From: Tritrichomonas musculus
Taxonomy: Eukaryota; Parabasalia; Tritrichomonadida; Tritrichomonadidae
NCBI GenBank assembly: GCA_039105265.1
Contig: JAPFFF010000008.1
Span: 930,001-994,000, forward strand
DNA length: 64,000 bases
Direction: 5' to 3'
Part shown: in pieces, positions 38,783 to 50,039 of the stretch
Layout: every line of letters begins with the position of its first letter
Numbering within the stretch: position 1 is the stretch's first letter
Made by a program: the position numbers and the translations under genes
The notes under the pieces: model-generated
What the model was told of the DNA's origin: nothing
Databases searched by the model: none
The model's input: the letters and a program-made list of their open reading frames with translations, nothing else

Positions 38783-39376
38783 ATGAAATCTCTTAAATGT
38801 GTTGTTGAAGGGGATGATCAAGTTGGGAAAACAAGCTTAATAATTGCTTACAAAACAAATGTATTCCCATGTGAATATGCTCCATCCTTGTTTGTAGGTC
38901 ATTTGGTCAATGTGAGAGTTGAAAATCAATCAATCAAATTGCATCTATGGGATTCAGAAAATTATTTAAATAGGCTATCATTCATATATGAGTCAACAGA
39001 TTGTTTTATTTTATGCTTTTCTCTTGTTTTACTAAAATCATTAGAAAATATTGAAAATATATACGTTCCTGAAATCAAAAAATATTGTCCAGACACACCA
39101 TATATATTAGTAGGAACGCAATCTGATTTAAGAGATATATATGAACAATATAAGGATGAATTCAAATCAAAAGGATGGCAACCAATTCCTTCATCAAAAG
39201 GAGAGGAAATGAAAAACAAAATTGGAGCTCAATATTATGTAGAATGTTCATCATTTAATCAACATCATCTGGATGATGTGTTTGAATTAGCAACCAAAGT
39301 TGCTCTTCATTCACCAAATCAAACAAAAGTATCATGTTCTGAAGATGCACAAAATTCATGTTGTATAATAATGTAA
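38783..39376 (+). CDS. Rho-family (Cdc42/Rac-like) small GTPase with altered catalytic residues
   Basis: From the ATG at 38783 the protein is 197 aa and aligns without gaps to the Rho start (MKSLKCVVEGDDQVGKTSL). Features are the P-loop GDDQVGKT (10-17), switch II WDSENY (56-61), TQSDL (Cdc42-like NKxD motif), a Rho insert helix, ECSS (SAK motif) and C-terminal CIIM, a prenylation (CaaX) signal for membrane attachment. Three catalytic positions depart from the family in Ras/Rho numbering: residue 12 is Asp, 60 is Asn and 61 is Tyr. Such changes in relatives block GTP hydrolysis, as in Rnd-type atypical Rho proteins, so this protein is probably GTP-bound all the time or works without cycling. 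An ATG 54 bp upstream would add 18 residues and is less likely. Confidence 0.85.
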   Translation: MKSLKCVVEGDDQVGKTSLIIAYKTNVFPCEYAPSLFVGHLVNVRVENQSIKLHLWDSENYLNRLSFIYESTDCFILCFSLVLLKSLENIENIYVPEIKKYCPDTPYILVGTQSDLRDIYEQYKDEFKSKGWQPIPSSKGEEMKNKIGAQYYVECSSFNQHHLDDVFELATKVALHSPNQTKVSCSEDAQNSCCIIM

Positions 39377-42300
39377 AATAATTTGATAATTAAAAAAAAT
39401 TATAAAATATTATTGCTGGTAGAGAATAAAACGGCCCTGTTTTTTCTTGTAATCTTCAGAAATTATATGGGTGTCTATATGAACAATATATGACTTAATA
39501 TACAAGCTGCACAATACCAATACTTTCATTTTTATATTAAGATTCCAATTTTCAATTTGATCAGATTTTAATTTATTAAAAAATTCCATTTTTAATTTAA
39601 TTCGTTGTAGTAATAATCTTACAACTAATTTAAAATTACTATAAGCATTTAAAGATTAAGCATATTCGAATTTTTTATCTATAAAATCTTCAATATCTTT
39701 AATTATTTAACGTAGAATTGAAATCCTGATTAAATTAAGTTAATTTTCAATATTAGAAGGATGTATATTCTTTAAATAGATTAATTTTCTGGATTTTGCT
39801 AATTTGGAACAGAGATAAAATTTTTTTTTAGTTTAAAATTTCACCTAAAGTGCCCCAAAAAAATAGGGGTCTCATTCAATAAAATAGGGGTCGACGATCA
39901 AGTTAAGAAAAAATTGAATATTTTTTCAGAAAATATAATTTTAAAAAAAAAATTTTTTTTCAAATATTTTTTTCTCAAAATAAATTTTTATTATCGTTTT
40001 CCCTTGAAATTAATTATTTTTTGAATCGACCCCCTATTTTTTGAATCGACCCCCCTTTAATGTAGATATGAAATAACGTGTTATCTTTACATTGGTGAAA
40101 AATTAGCTTAAGGGGGACCTTTCTGAGGAAAACGATCAAGGCCAATTGTTTACGGTTTAGGTTAAATATCCATTTTTTTATTTTCATTACACTCACTGAA
40201 GCTCATCATTTTTTTTGATTTTTAGAGAGTATACAATTATTTTTATATCACATTTCATACCTGATATCTTGATAATCGATAATCTCGATATCAGATTTCT
40301 AAACTGATAATCGAGTATCAGATGCAAAAAAGTGACGTTTTTGATATCGATTCTCAAAATAACAAGTCTACCTAAATTTGAATTTCTTTCCTTTCTTCTT
40401 TTTTCTTGAAACTCAGGAATTTGTAAAATATGCATACCAAATAAAATATTCTTGTTATTATTAGCAATATTTATGCAACGCGCGATATCAAAATTCTTAT
40501 TATAACCTAATAATATGCATTTTTTCCAAAAAAGAATGTAATCAAAAAAAGTGGTGCATCAAAAAAAGATACGAGAACTTTCATAAATATTTTTTATTCG
40601 TTCTACTATCAATTATCATAAACATTTATGAATAGAATTATTTTGCAAATAACGTGTTTTTTATTCAATTCCATTCAATTTTTGTTCCCGTCAGATTGGA
40701 AACAGTTTAATATTGAATATTTACCAAGGTTTTGATAAGACAGTTTAAAATGCATTGAATAGCAGATATATTCATATATATTACATAGATATTAAATATT
40801 ATTTGACAAATAAATAATACATTTAATATTGTAATTATATATTAAAAATTAATTTCATTATCATAATATTTATTGAAATGTCATCATAAAATCAAATTTT
40901 GAATTATAAAGATATTCCAATTTTATATTATATGATAAAATCTAGAAACAATATATGATAATTATTTTTTGTTTTTTTTAAAAAAAAAATTATTTTATGG
41001 CATTAACAAAAGCAAAATTAAAAAAATTAAAAATACGTTATTTATTTTTTCACCCAATTTTCCTTTCAATTTTTGGGGGCTAAAAAAATTCCCCATTAGA
41101 AAAAATAATTTTATTTTATTGAAATTTCAAATAATTATTTTTATCTTTCAATTATATAAGTAATTTTAGTTATATAGATAATTAAAATAATTAATATAAA
41201 TGTTTCGATTGATATATAACATATTAATTGATATGTTATTTGGAAAAATTGTAATTTATATATAAAAAATTACCTAATCTCGGTAAATTAAATAATCGCT
41301 ATGCTAGAAAAATGAATAGAGCAATCATCAAAAAGAAAGAAAGAAAAGGTACGTGAAGCTAAGCTTCAGAAGCTTTGATATTTCTCAAAAACTTTGCTGG
41401 ATTGTTTTGACCTTTATGGCGAATTGAATTCTTAACAAATTAAGTTTTTATATGTTTTTATGATAAACTTTTCAATCTAAACAGGTAGTAATTTTTTCAT
41501 ACAACTCAATTTTCAATTCATCATTGAAAACTTATAATTATTTATTTCAAAATTGAGTTGATTATTTTCATTTTTCAATAATATTCAGAAAAATTTATCT
41601 TTAATTAAAGTTGTGATAATTTGCTATGAAAAAGCACAAAATTAGGCTGCTTTACATGCATTTGATAGCCAAGAAGTATACAACAAACTAATTTCCTTGA
41701 AAAAGATAATAATATTAAAAAAATCGATAATTGGATTCCAGATATTGGCTATAGGAAGAAGTTTTGCCCATTTATGTTTAATTTTGAATGGGCATTTTGT
41801 AAAATGTTAAATTTGGAGATGAATGTAATAGGAAGTCATTATTTTTTGTTTAAACAAAAAAAGAGATTTTAAAAATTACCTTTGAAAAAAATTCAATGAA
41901 TAATTGAGTGTTGTATTTCTTCTCGTGCGCATCAATAAGATCGATAATTCTAATTTTTTCCTTGCTATGATCTTAAGTTTTGTAATAATAGTAAAAAATA
42001 TCAGGATAAATTTGTTTTAAATAATAAAAAAATTGAGAATTTGCACGTTTGGACTTCACCTTAAAGGAAATTTCAATTCAATTATTATTGAATATTTTTG
42101 AATTGATTATTTTGGTCCTTTTCAATTTTGAAAAAACATTTTTATTCAAAAGAATTCTTCTTGCCTATTCGTAACCACTAAAGTAGGCAAAATTTATTTA
42201 AAAAAATTTTTTGACTGCAATATTGGAGCAATTTGTATTAACAGGAAGCAATACAATTTAAAAAAGTTTTTTTTTTCAATGTTATTTGGTCATAAATTTT

Positions 42301-42825
42301 TTGATAGTAAAGATAAAATTATTAAAAAGTTTACTTTCTTTGAATATTGTTAATTATTTATTTATTTAATGCAAGCTGCATTGGTTTATTATATAAATAT
42401 TTATATAATATTTTTATTGAAAAATTTCAAACAATTGTTTTTGATTTTTTGTAAAAAATTTTTGGTTTAAAAAGAAATTTTCTTTCAATTCGTTTACAAA
42501 TTGTTTTTTAATACTATTTTAATATTATTATTTTAGCATTAAGTTAATTGTTAAAAATGAAGATTATAATTTTTTACATTAATTTTGAATTGAGAAATAT
42601 ATTTATTTTTATTTTGTCTTTTTCTTTTTAAAGCAAATTAGTTTTTTTTATATCAATTTATTTATGAATTCCATAATATAAAACAATTGTATGTTTGTAG
42701 TTATTACTTTTATTTATTAAGATATTAAATAAAAAATTACTTTCTTGATTTTCAATTACATCTCAATTTTGTGAGAATTGAAATGATTTATTAAACTCAA
42801 CATTTATAACAATATATCTTTATAA
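39377..42825. other. 3.4-kb AT-rich gene-free stretch
   Basis: No gene supported. Short frames here are low-complexity Lys/Phe/Ile runs. It contains an inverted repeat at 39851-40058 and GATAATCGATAATC-like short repeats near 40262-40320. Nothing else recognised. Confidence 0.5.
39851..40058. repeat. Inverted repeat with AATAGGGGTCGA motifs
   Basis: AAAATAGGGGTC occurs twice at 39857-39895, and its reverse complement (GAATCGACCCCCTATTTT, with a second partial copy) lies at 40023-40058. The arms enclose ~130 bp of AT-rich DNA. Probably a small foldback element; ends are not sharp enough to call a target duplication. Confidence 0.4.
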
Positions 42826-42828
42826 CAA

Positions 42829-42863
<35 letters not shown>
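42826..42863. repeat. (ATT)n microsatellite
   Basis: Uninterrupted ATT repeat of about 12 units, 135 bp upstream of the membrane phosphatase/transferase gene. Confidence 0.85.
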
Positions 42864-42866
<3 letters not shown>

Positions 42867-42998
42867 AAGCAAAGACATTTTATATAATAATAATACATAT
42901 TTAATATATCAGAATAAGCATAAAATATTAATATAAACTCAAATAAATAAAAAATGGCAATCCATAAAAAAAAAAAAATATAACATTTTTTTTTCAAA

Positions 42999-45857
42999 AT
43001 GAAAAAGCTTTTACCCCCATATCTAATTCCGATTTTACTATTTTTTCCAATGGCGCAAGTAATAATATGCAAATTACTTTTTACAACCAAATCATCTTTA
43101 ACTTTTTTAGGGAATCCATATAAAATTTTCACAGAACTTTTAATGCAGGCTTCAGAACTAAGTTTTTTTAGTAGTATCCATTTCTGGCTCTTCTATTTTT
43201 TCAAAATTCACCTTGGGATATCCACCGTCTTTTTGAATGTATTTTTTATTACATTTTATATTTTATTATTTGTTATTGAACTTTACGACTATCAAAACAG
43301 TAATTTCAACATGCAATCGGCTATATTTTCGATTTTCAAAACATATTTACCAATATTCAAAGTTCGTCCATATTTTTCATTTCCACTTGATTTAATTCCC
43401 AGGAACCAATATAATTCTTTAAGTTTTCTGTCAGACGTTTGCTTGGCTATTATAGATGAACCAATATTTTGGTTTTTCTTCTTTTCATTTTTTATTCCTT
43501 TTTGCATTTATTGTATTTATATAATTATAAAGTTGAAATTAGAAATTTGTCTTTCAATTAAACGAAAAAAAACTCTAAATGATATTTCATGTGACTATTC
43601 TTCATTAATAAACAGGAAATTCAAAAAAGAAGGTGACCAAGAAATAGATTTAAATAGTAATTATTTCAAAATAATGCATATTTTAAGTTTTCTTTACATT
43701 TTGGTTTTCATTTGTTATTTAATCACTCCAATTCAACAAAGAATTACAAATTTAACTTCCTTTACAACATTTTTCAACTTCATTTTTTCTTTTTCACATT
43801 ATGAAAAAAAGTTAAATAATGATGTAAGTATAGTAAATGTTACGAGAAGTTTCTTACCAAAAGGTAGATACTGGCTTGACAATCGAGATGATCCAATTTA
43901 TCCATTAGTTCATGGCGATATAAATGCATTTTGTGCATACAATAAGAACGAACCAATATGCCAAAATAAAACGCAAGAAAAATCAATTAAAGTAAATTCA
44001 AAAATCAAGAAAATGCCGAATATTTATTTTATGATAATTGAATCATTTAATCCTTTTTCATATTTGATTAATGACGATTTTATTGACGAGCACAGTGTAC
44101 TCCATCCTACAGATAAAAGGTATTATGTAACCGACACTCCTTATTACAATGCAAAAATTCTACCAAATCTTGCCAAATATGCAAAAGAAGGAATTGTATT
44201 TTCTGGATTAGCTTCACAAGGACTTCCTACATTATCAGGAATGCATTCATTATTTACTGGTGTCCCTCCATCACAGTCAATAATGAATGTTGTTGATTCT
44301 ATAGATGCACACGTTGATGATTTTCCTTCTCATTTACACGAAATGAATGAATATAGAACGTTTTATGCAACACCATCTGATTTCACATATGATGGTCTTC
44401 ATCATTGGTTGACAAGAAGAGGAAGCATAGAAGAAGCAAAGATTAGACTTCATTGTGATGATGCATCAGATTTATTTGATGATCCAATTCAGCAAAAACT
44501 AATGAAAAAGAAACCAAATTTAAAAAAATGTTCAAAAGAAGAAATTGATAATTTAATACAATCAAAAAAGATCAAATCATTTCCTAAGTGGTTCGATTAT
44601 ATGGTTGGTTTCTTTCCAGATGAAAATCAATCAAAATTGCTGAATATCACTGAACCTGTTTTGAAAGAATCTGAATGGATTTCTGATAGAGTTATGGCAA
44701 AAGAAATTCAACTAACTTGGAAGCAACAAAAAGAATATTTAAAACGGAAAAATATTGAAAAACCAATTCTTGGTGTTACAATTAACATGGAAACACATAT
44801 TCCTTACTATGGGTTTGATAATCGGGATCAATATGAAGCAATCAAAACGAATTCTTATCCATTCACTTCTGGTCATAAAAAGAGCAGATTCATTCGAGTT
44901 AACAAATACACAGATGAGCATTATATCGGTGGTATGATTGACTTTTTGAAAAGAGAGGATAATAATACAATCGTGGTCGTTCTTGGTGACCATGGAACTC
45001 GTGACGTTCCTGCACGAAACAGCTTTAAAAAACATAAAATTCATCTTACTGAAAAAACCGTTTTATCTAATGATTGTTATGATAAATCATCTGGTATTGA
45101 TTCTTTATTCATCACTTCAGGCGCTATTTTATATTTAGGTGATGATGAAGAAGTTAAAAAAGAATTAAAGCTCGACTTTTTGAAAGGAAAAACGATCAAA
45201 GTGGCAACGGACCATAATGATCTTGTCTACACAATAATGGAGCTTATTTCGCACTTTCAAAATAAGCCTCTTCCCCCAACTCATCGTCTTGGAAGAAATT
45301 TAATTGAATTTTCTGAAGATATAATAAATACGTTAAATTCAAATTCAAACGGGACATTGAATTTAATTCAAAAATTGAATAATGAAAGTTGGCAGTCTAT
45401 AAGTTACATTTCTTATCAATTAGAATACAAAAAAGGAGCAGAATTGTTAAGAACTCATTCAGATGGACCAAATGGAGCCCATTATTATAGTGTAGCTGCA
45501 TTTCCAACTTGCTTGAAAAAATCAGAAACATATAATACGAAATCAGATGATGAAAAATCCAAAAGAATGTTTAAAAAAATGACTGATTACTTGAATGTGA
45601 ACAATTATCTTCTTTACCATAATCGTGTATTTAATTACAATTTTAGGAATGAAGATTGTATTGAAAAAGGATCATGTAAATTGCCACCCCAAATGAATCA
45701 CCTTATTATTAAAGATAAATGTTTCTTTACGGTGTTATTCGGTATACCAATAACTGTCGGTATTATATGTTATGTGATAATTTATAGCATTAGAAGGATT
45801 TGGTCAGATTCATTTGAAGAAAATCAAGACAAAATGGCCCAGGATCAAGATATTTAA
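42999..45857 (+). CDS. Membrane alkaline-phosphatase-superfamily enzyme (sulfatase / LTA-synthase-like), 952 aa
   Basis: Five or so membrane spans in residues 1-250 (for example ~5-27, 50-95, 150-180, 222-245) are followed by a large extracytosolic sulfatase-fold domain (~345-720) and a final span near 910-935 (FFTVLFGIPITVGIICYVII). Within the domain are IYFMIIESFNP with a possible metal-binding Glu348, GLPTLSGMHSLFTG with candidate nucleophile Thr411, TINMETHIPY, and VVVLGDHGTRD with metal ligands Asp664/His665. Thr as nucleophile is the pattern of lipoteichoic-acid-synthase and phosphoethanolamine-transferase enzymes; true sulfatases have Cys or Ser in CxPSR. It may therefore transfer phospho-groups to surface glycans or lipids. 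Substrate unknown. The frame is complete and the ATG follows a T/A-rich leader. Confidence 0.75.
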   Translation: MKKLLPPYLIPILLFFPMAQVIICKLLFTTKSSLTFLGNPYKIFTELLMQASELSFFSSIHFWLFYFFKIHLGISTVFLNVFFITFYILLFVIELYDYQNSNFNMQSAIFSIFKTYLPIFKVRPYFSFPLDLIPRNQYNSLSFLSDVCLAIIDEPIFWFFFFSFFIPFCIYCIYIIIKLKLEICLSIKRKKTLNDISCDYSSLINRKFKKEGDQEIDLNSNYFKIMHILSFLYILVFICYLITPIQQRITNLTSFTTFFNFIFSFSHYEKKLNNDVSIVNVTRSFLPKGRYWLDNRDDPIYPLVHGDINAFCAYNKNEPICQNKTQEKSIKVNSKIKKMPNIYFMIIESFNPFSYLINDDFIDEHSVLHPTDKRYYVTDTPYYNAKILPNLAKYAKEGIVFSGLASQGLPTLSGMHSLFTGVPPSQSIMNVVDSIDAHVDDFPSHLHEMNEYRTFYATPSDFTYDGLHHWLTRRGSIEEAKIRLHCDDASDLFDDPIQQKLMKKKPNLKKCSKEEIDNLIQSKKIKSFPKWFDYMVGFFPDENQSKLLNITEPVLKESEWISDRVMAKEIQLTWKQQKEYLKRKNIEKPILGVTINMETHIPYYGFDNRDQYEAIKTNSYPFTSGHKKSRFIRVNKYTDEHYIGGMIDFLKREDNNTIVVVLGDHGTRDVPARNSFKKHKIHLTEKTVLSNDCYDKSSGIDSLFITSGAILYLGDDEEVKKELKLDFLKGKTIKVATDHNDLVYTIMELISHFQNKPLPPTHRLGRNLIEFSEDIINTLNSNSNGTLNLIQKLNNESWQSISYISYQLEYKKGAELLRTHSDGPNGAHYYSVAAFPTCLKKSETYNTKSDDEKSKRMFKKMTDYLNVNNYLLYHNRVFNYNFRNEDCIEKGSCKLPPQMNHLIIKDKCFFTVLFGIPITVGIICYVIIYSIRRIWSDSFEENQDKMAQDQDI

Positions 45858-46129
45858 TTAATTAAATTATTTATTGCATTAAAGCCTATAGAATCCAAAC
45901 TTTTATATATACCTTAAATGCATACTAAAAATAATTTAATAAAATAAAGAACAGACAATGCACTCTAGCTATTAACGTTTTTTAATCTTTTTATTTAAAT
46001 AGGCTTTAAATTATTAATTAAATTTAACCCTTCGGCGGTTTTGTAAACTACGGCGACATCACCTATTTTTAAATAGTTTATACCGAATTTTGGAATTACG
46101 GCGCATGGAGTTGTAATTACGGCATATAA
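45858..46129. other. Intergenic with a CGGCG-rich patch
   Basis: 46025-46126 contains several (A)AYTACGGCG-like repeats unusual for this AT-rich region. They end at the MITE that starts at 46130. No gene. Confidence 0.4.
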
Positions 46130-46437
46130 CTAGGCTTTTGTATCCAGTGAACTGAGTGTCCATTTTCGACTTTTTGTAAAAAGCTGTCACTTTTTGTGGA
46201 CATAAAACTGCTTTTTTATTTAGTATTTTATTCAAAGATTTGTGTTGAAGTATCCAAAAAAATTTTTATTGGATACTTTATTTTCAATTAAGAGTGTATC
46301 CAAAATTGAAATAAATGTATCAAAATGGATATTTTGGACACTCAATAGTTCTCAAATAATAACGAACAAAATTTTGTATCCAGAGCTCACTTTTTGAATG
46401 TAAATGGACACTTTTTTATATGGACACAAAAGCCTAG
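46130..46437. mobile_element. 308-bp MITE with CTAGGCTTTTGTRTCC ends
   Basis: Starts CTAGGCTTTTGTATCC and ends with the reverse complement of CTAGGCTTTTGTGTCC. Short internal motifs (GTGTCCATTT, GTATCCA) recur on both sides, making the ends about 40 bp long and diverged. No coding capacity. Flanks are AT-rich (ATATAA / ATATTA) and an exact target duplication is not clear. Confidence 0.6.
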
Positions 46438-46730
46438 ATATTAAATTAAATAAAAAAATAATCATTGATGGTTAGTGATCTTCATCAACATTGTTGAAGC
46501 CACAAACACGAATAATGCATGGATAACTAAACAAAAAAAATGATTTCACAATCAGAAAGAAATCGCCTGAATGATTCTGGAGCTAAATCTTTCAAAATTC
46601 TCTTCATATTTTGTTGAACAATTTTGGCATTTGAAATAGTTCCTTTCCCAATGATTGCTTATGCTTTATAAAGCAAATTTATGCTTGTTTTTCTTTCAAT
46701 GAAAAATAAAAAACTTCGCATTCATAACTT

Positions 46731-46937
46731 TTAAATAAAATTATCAGCATCACTTGTTCCAAAAAATGAATCAGAGACAAATGATTCAATTTGTGAAGGA
46801 AAATTAATTTTTTCCATTATCTTTGTAGTCATAAAAAGTTCTATCATCAATTTTATTCGATGTACTATTTTTTGAAAGCAAATTTTCCAATTCACATCAG
46901 GAGGAATCAAGACTTTGTATATTGAAGGGAAATTCAA
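46731..46937 (-). pseudogene. Leftward gene fragment related to sequence upstream of three-copy repeats
   Basis: The reading frame (MNFPSIYKVLIPPDVNWKIC and about 48 more residues) has ordinary amino-acid composition but no complete gene. Coding-like similarity continues upstream with stops to ~47040 (IEIHESSKSIS), and a diverged parallel exists at ~30475-30600. It is probably a relic of a host gene whose remains accompany copies 1 and 3 of the repeated unit. Confidence 0.3.
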
Positions 46938-47099
46938 GAATTACTGAAAATTTTATGTAGTATTAGCTTTTTCAAAGAAGAAATTACTAATCGATTTCGA
47001 TGATTCATGTATTTCAATTATAATAAGTGATTGATAAACCAAGCATTTTATATTTTATAACAAATGTTTTGCCAGATAATTATTTGTCTTTGTTTTGCC

Positions 47100-47620
47100 A
47101 GATAATTAATATTGTGAATTTTTGAAATCAACTTTTTCAATGTTTGTTGATGAAAATTTGAATGAAAAAATTTTTAAAAATTTTTGATAAATTCAGTTTG
47201 ATTTGATAAGTTAATATATAAAAAAAACACTTCATTTTTATTTAAAAGATGTCATTGATAGGAGATTTCGAAATATTAAAAAGCGAAATGATTGAAAAGA
47301 AAATGAATGACGTCGTCAAAAGAAATAAACATTTGAATGAGCAAAAGAAAGAAAATAAAAAGAAAACAAGAAATTATTGGAAGAAAAGTATCAAAAATGA
47401 TATGACTAAAAATGTTAAAAATAAAAATGCTAATAAGAAGATGTCAGCAGAAAGAAAAATGAAAGAAGGAGATGAAGAAGAATATTTCATATTTTTTAGA
47501 GATACAAAATCACAAAAAGAAATCAATCTATAATCAATTATCAATCTAAATCTTATGATATCGCCAACATAAGAATATAATGGAAATATGATGTCATTTG
47601 TTTTTATAAATATTAATTGA
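47100..47620 (+). repeat. Three-copy gene-plus-flank repeat, copy 3
   Basis: Matches copies at 30639-31183 and 35728-36312. Slightly more diverged, and similarity to copy 1 extends left to ~46900. Confidence 0.75.
47249..47533 (+). CDS. Basic helical protein, three-copy family, copy 3 (94 aa)
   Basis: Same protein as at 30784 and 35888 with a few changes (NKHL for NQHL, MTKNVKN for MTQNIKN, tail SQKEINL). The initiator-like TCATTTTTATTTAAAAG before the ATG is conserved. The frame is intact in spite of surrounding drift. Confidence 0.55.
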   Translation: MSLIGDFEILKSEMIEKKMNDVVKRNKHLNEQKKENKKKTRNYWKKSIKNDMTKNVKNKNANKKMSAERKMKEGDEEEYFIFFRDTKSQKEINL

Positions 47621-48618
47621 TTTCATTTTTTATTATCTCTTTTTCTGTTTATTATTGAGATTTATTTATATGCATTGCGTAAATATTTTAGTATTAATAT
47701 TAGTAAATATTAGAAAAATCTTAAGATTGAAACATAATGAGAAGAAATTTATTTAAGCATATGAAATCATGATAATGGTAATAATTTCTCATTTAAATTT
47801 TAATATTTGCTATTTAGAATGATAAATCATTGAAATAATAATTTCAATTCAATTGAAAAAGTTGAATCAAAATCTAAAATTAGTGAAGTAAGCTGCTGAA
47901 AATCAGCAAATAAAGGCAAATTAAAAAAAATTCATGGAAAATGAAAATATGCCAAAGTAGAAAAAAGAAAAATGAATAATAAAATATCTCTTTCAGAATG
48001 TCTTTGATTAATTTATAATTCAAAATTTAATGGCATATTTTTTTTAACGAACAAAAAAAGTGCCTTTGATTAATTTATAATTCAATATCATCAATTCAAA
48101 TACTAACTTTCAATAACATCAATCAAATCCAACAATTCAATACTAATATCATTCTTTTTATTTTTGGTTCTTGATCATAACCCTTATTTTAGTTCCTTAT
48201 TGAAACTACTATATTCTTCTATGTTACAATAATCATTCAAATTTTTATTTGAAAAAATTGAATTCACTTATGGGGTAGAATAGATATAACACTGTTATGG
48301 TGAAGTGACCATCACAGTATTCAAAAAATAAAACTTTTTGAAAAATGTAATAAGAACTTTTTGATAAATGCAATAAGAACTTTTTGATAAATGTAAAGCT
48401 AGCTATATAATGTGAGTTAGTTTACGTCACCTTAAATATGATACGAAAATGGTCGTTTTGTGGGTTTGGAAATATATAATGACTTCTGGAACTGAAGATT
48501 AAGAACAGATTTGAAGATCCTGAGTTGATTTATAAGTTGAAGCTCAAGAGAGTTCTTAAATGATTCGGAAATGAATCACGAGGAAATTTAAAAATATACA
48601 TTAATGATGACGAAGTGA
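47621..48618. other. AT-rich gap before the Maverick-like relic
   Basis: No gene. Contains an (AATAAGAACTTTTTGATAAATG)n short tandem repeat at 48348-48402. The sequence becomes more coding-like from ~48480, where the relic appears to begin. Confidence 0.4.
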
Positions 48619-48906
48619 AATAATTTTTTAATTTACACGAAAGGTGATGAGAGACTTTATGAGATAGATGATATTGATGCATTGGTGAATGTTATAGATG
48701 ATTTGTTGAGAGAAAGAGATTATAAGTTGTTGAGGAAGCTGTTGAAGTATAATGAACTATGCCATAGATTGAATGCGAGAGCGTTGAATAATAAGTTTGG
48801 AGTTAATGAAGATGGTTATAAATTCATGAGAAGACATGATAACATTGTGTTTGAGAAGTACTATTATAAACCAGTTAAACGAGAATATCAAACGCTTTTG
48901 AATTGA
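48619..48906 (+). pseudogene. Small family A protein gene, lacking a start codon
   Basis: The frame is open from 48619 (after TGA) to 48906 and aligns with the 6827 gene: ERLYEIDDIDALVNVIDDLL matches EELYTTDDLSVLKRAITELT, followed by RDYKLLRKLL, then LNARALNNKF and YKFMRRHDN. No ATG is present at the N-terminal end of the similarity, so the gene appears 5'-truncated or started elsewhere. Its more AT-rich codons suggest long residence in the host genome. Confidence 0.5.
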
Positions 48907-49104
48907 ATGTGATTAATGATGATTGATTTTTGAGTTAATTATTAATGAAACTAATTAAGAATTATCAGAAATTGCCGATAAATTATGTAAATACAGAGTG
49001 TAATCATGTATATGGATGGATGGATTGAAAGTAAATACATAATGTATTCGTTGATGTTTCATGAATGAGTCAATTGTGATTCATTAATATATTTTTTAAT
49101 GTGA

Positions 49105-49443
49105 ATGCAAATAGATGGATTCTATATAGATTCAGATGAATCAGACAATAAGGTAGATTATAAAGAAAAAAGCACGAATAACTTGAAGAATATATTAAGA
49201 GAGTTGATTTATAATGGTGATTATGGAGAAGTTCGGAAATTCATTAGAAGGAACAAGGAATGTAATACTTTGAATACACGAGAATTGAATGAAGATATAC
49301 CAGCTAATGGACATAAATTCGTTAAGCGTGGTGGTAAGATGCAATTCATTACTTGCAAATGTTCTCAGAAAAAAGGGAATTCAATCAGGGGAGCAAACTT
49401 TACACAACAATTGAAACAAAAAATTCCAAGCAGAACGGACTAA
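49105..49443 (+). CDS. Small family A protein (112 aa) in Maverick-like relic
   Basis: Contains the family pattern NILRELIYNGDYGEVRKF, IRRNKECNTLNTRELNEDIP, HKFVKRGGKMQFI, then a CKC and basic tail. Closest in pattern to the genes at 6194 and 6827 of the 8.7-kb element. It has an ATG start and complete frame, and an acidic N-terminal extension (DSDESDNKVDYKEK). The role is unknown. Finding the family in two separate Maverick-like loci ties it to these elements and not to the host. Confidence 0.55.
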   Translation: MQIDGFYIDSDESDNKVDYKEKSTNNLKNILRELIYNGDYGEVRKFIRRNKECNTLNTRELNEDIPANGHKFVKRGGKMQFITCKCSQKKGNSIRGANFTQQLKQKIPSRTD

Positions 49444-49611
49444 GCAAAGAGTGTCAAATAATAGATACAATCAATTTGCATTCACATTTATTGAACCAGT
49501 TGATAGATTATCAAACAAATGTAGTGACTTCGATATTGATTTCGAAACGGACAACTTTAAATGAAAAATAAGATTATTCACTTTCGGTATATAAGAAATG
49601 GTATATTTTTA

Positions 49612-49725
49612 TTAATCACTTTCTGAATCTTTTGCACTTAGCAAATTCTCTGAATCTGTATTTATGTCTTCAAGTTCATCTTCATTCATGAACATTACGT
49701 GCTCTTCGTTTTGAGCAGTGTATGT
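49612..49725 (-). pseudogene. C-terminal acidic fragment of a leftward gene
   Basis: About 37 open codons ending in MNEDELEDINTDSENLLSAK DSESD with a proper stop, no start, and a stop just upstream. It could be the tail of a relic gene cut off by insertion of the hAT transposon. Low confidence because of length. Confidence 0.25.
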
Positions 49726-50039
49726 TTATAGTGAAATTTGGAATTCCACCTTTTCAAAAATATGAAAATATAACCGCTTTCCTTAAAAAAGCACTATTTT
49801 TTTAAGGGGGAGTCGCATCTTTATAGAAAAGAGTTAGAAATATAAAAAGTTGATTTTTATTTTCTTGATATAATATTATTAATTTATAAGTAATATAATA
49901 TGCAAAAGCAGATTATCAAATAATTATTATATTTTAAATTCATTAATTCATTTGAATAATTATGACGCCGATAAAGTTTGCAAATAACATAAACTTATTC
50001 AATTAAAACATAATACATTATAAATGAAAATCTTTTTTA
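49726..50039. other. 3' flank of the hAT transposase gene
   Basis: AT-rich with an AAAAAAGCACTATTTTTTTAAGGGGGAG block. Probably contains the left end of the hAT transposon, but I could not pair an end here with one near 53.0-53.3 kb. Confidence 0.3.

Noticed and set aside
42860-43132. 90-codon leftward frame overlapping the start of the membrane enzyme
   Set aside because: Antisense to well-supported coding sequence and low complexity.
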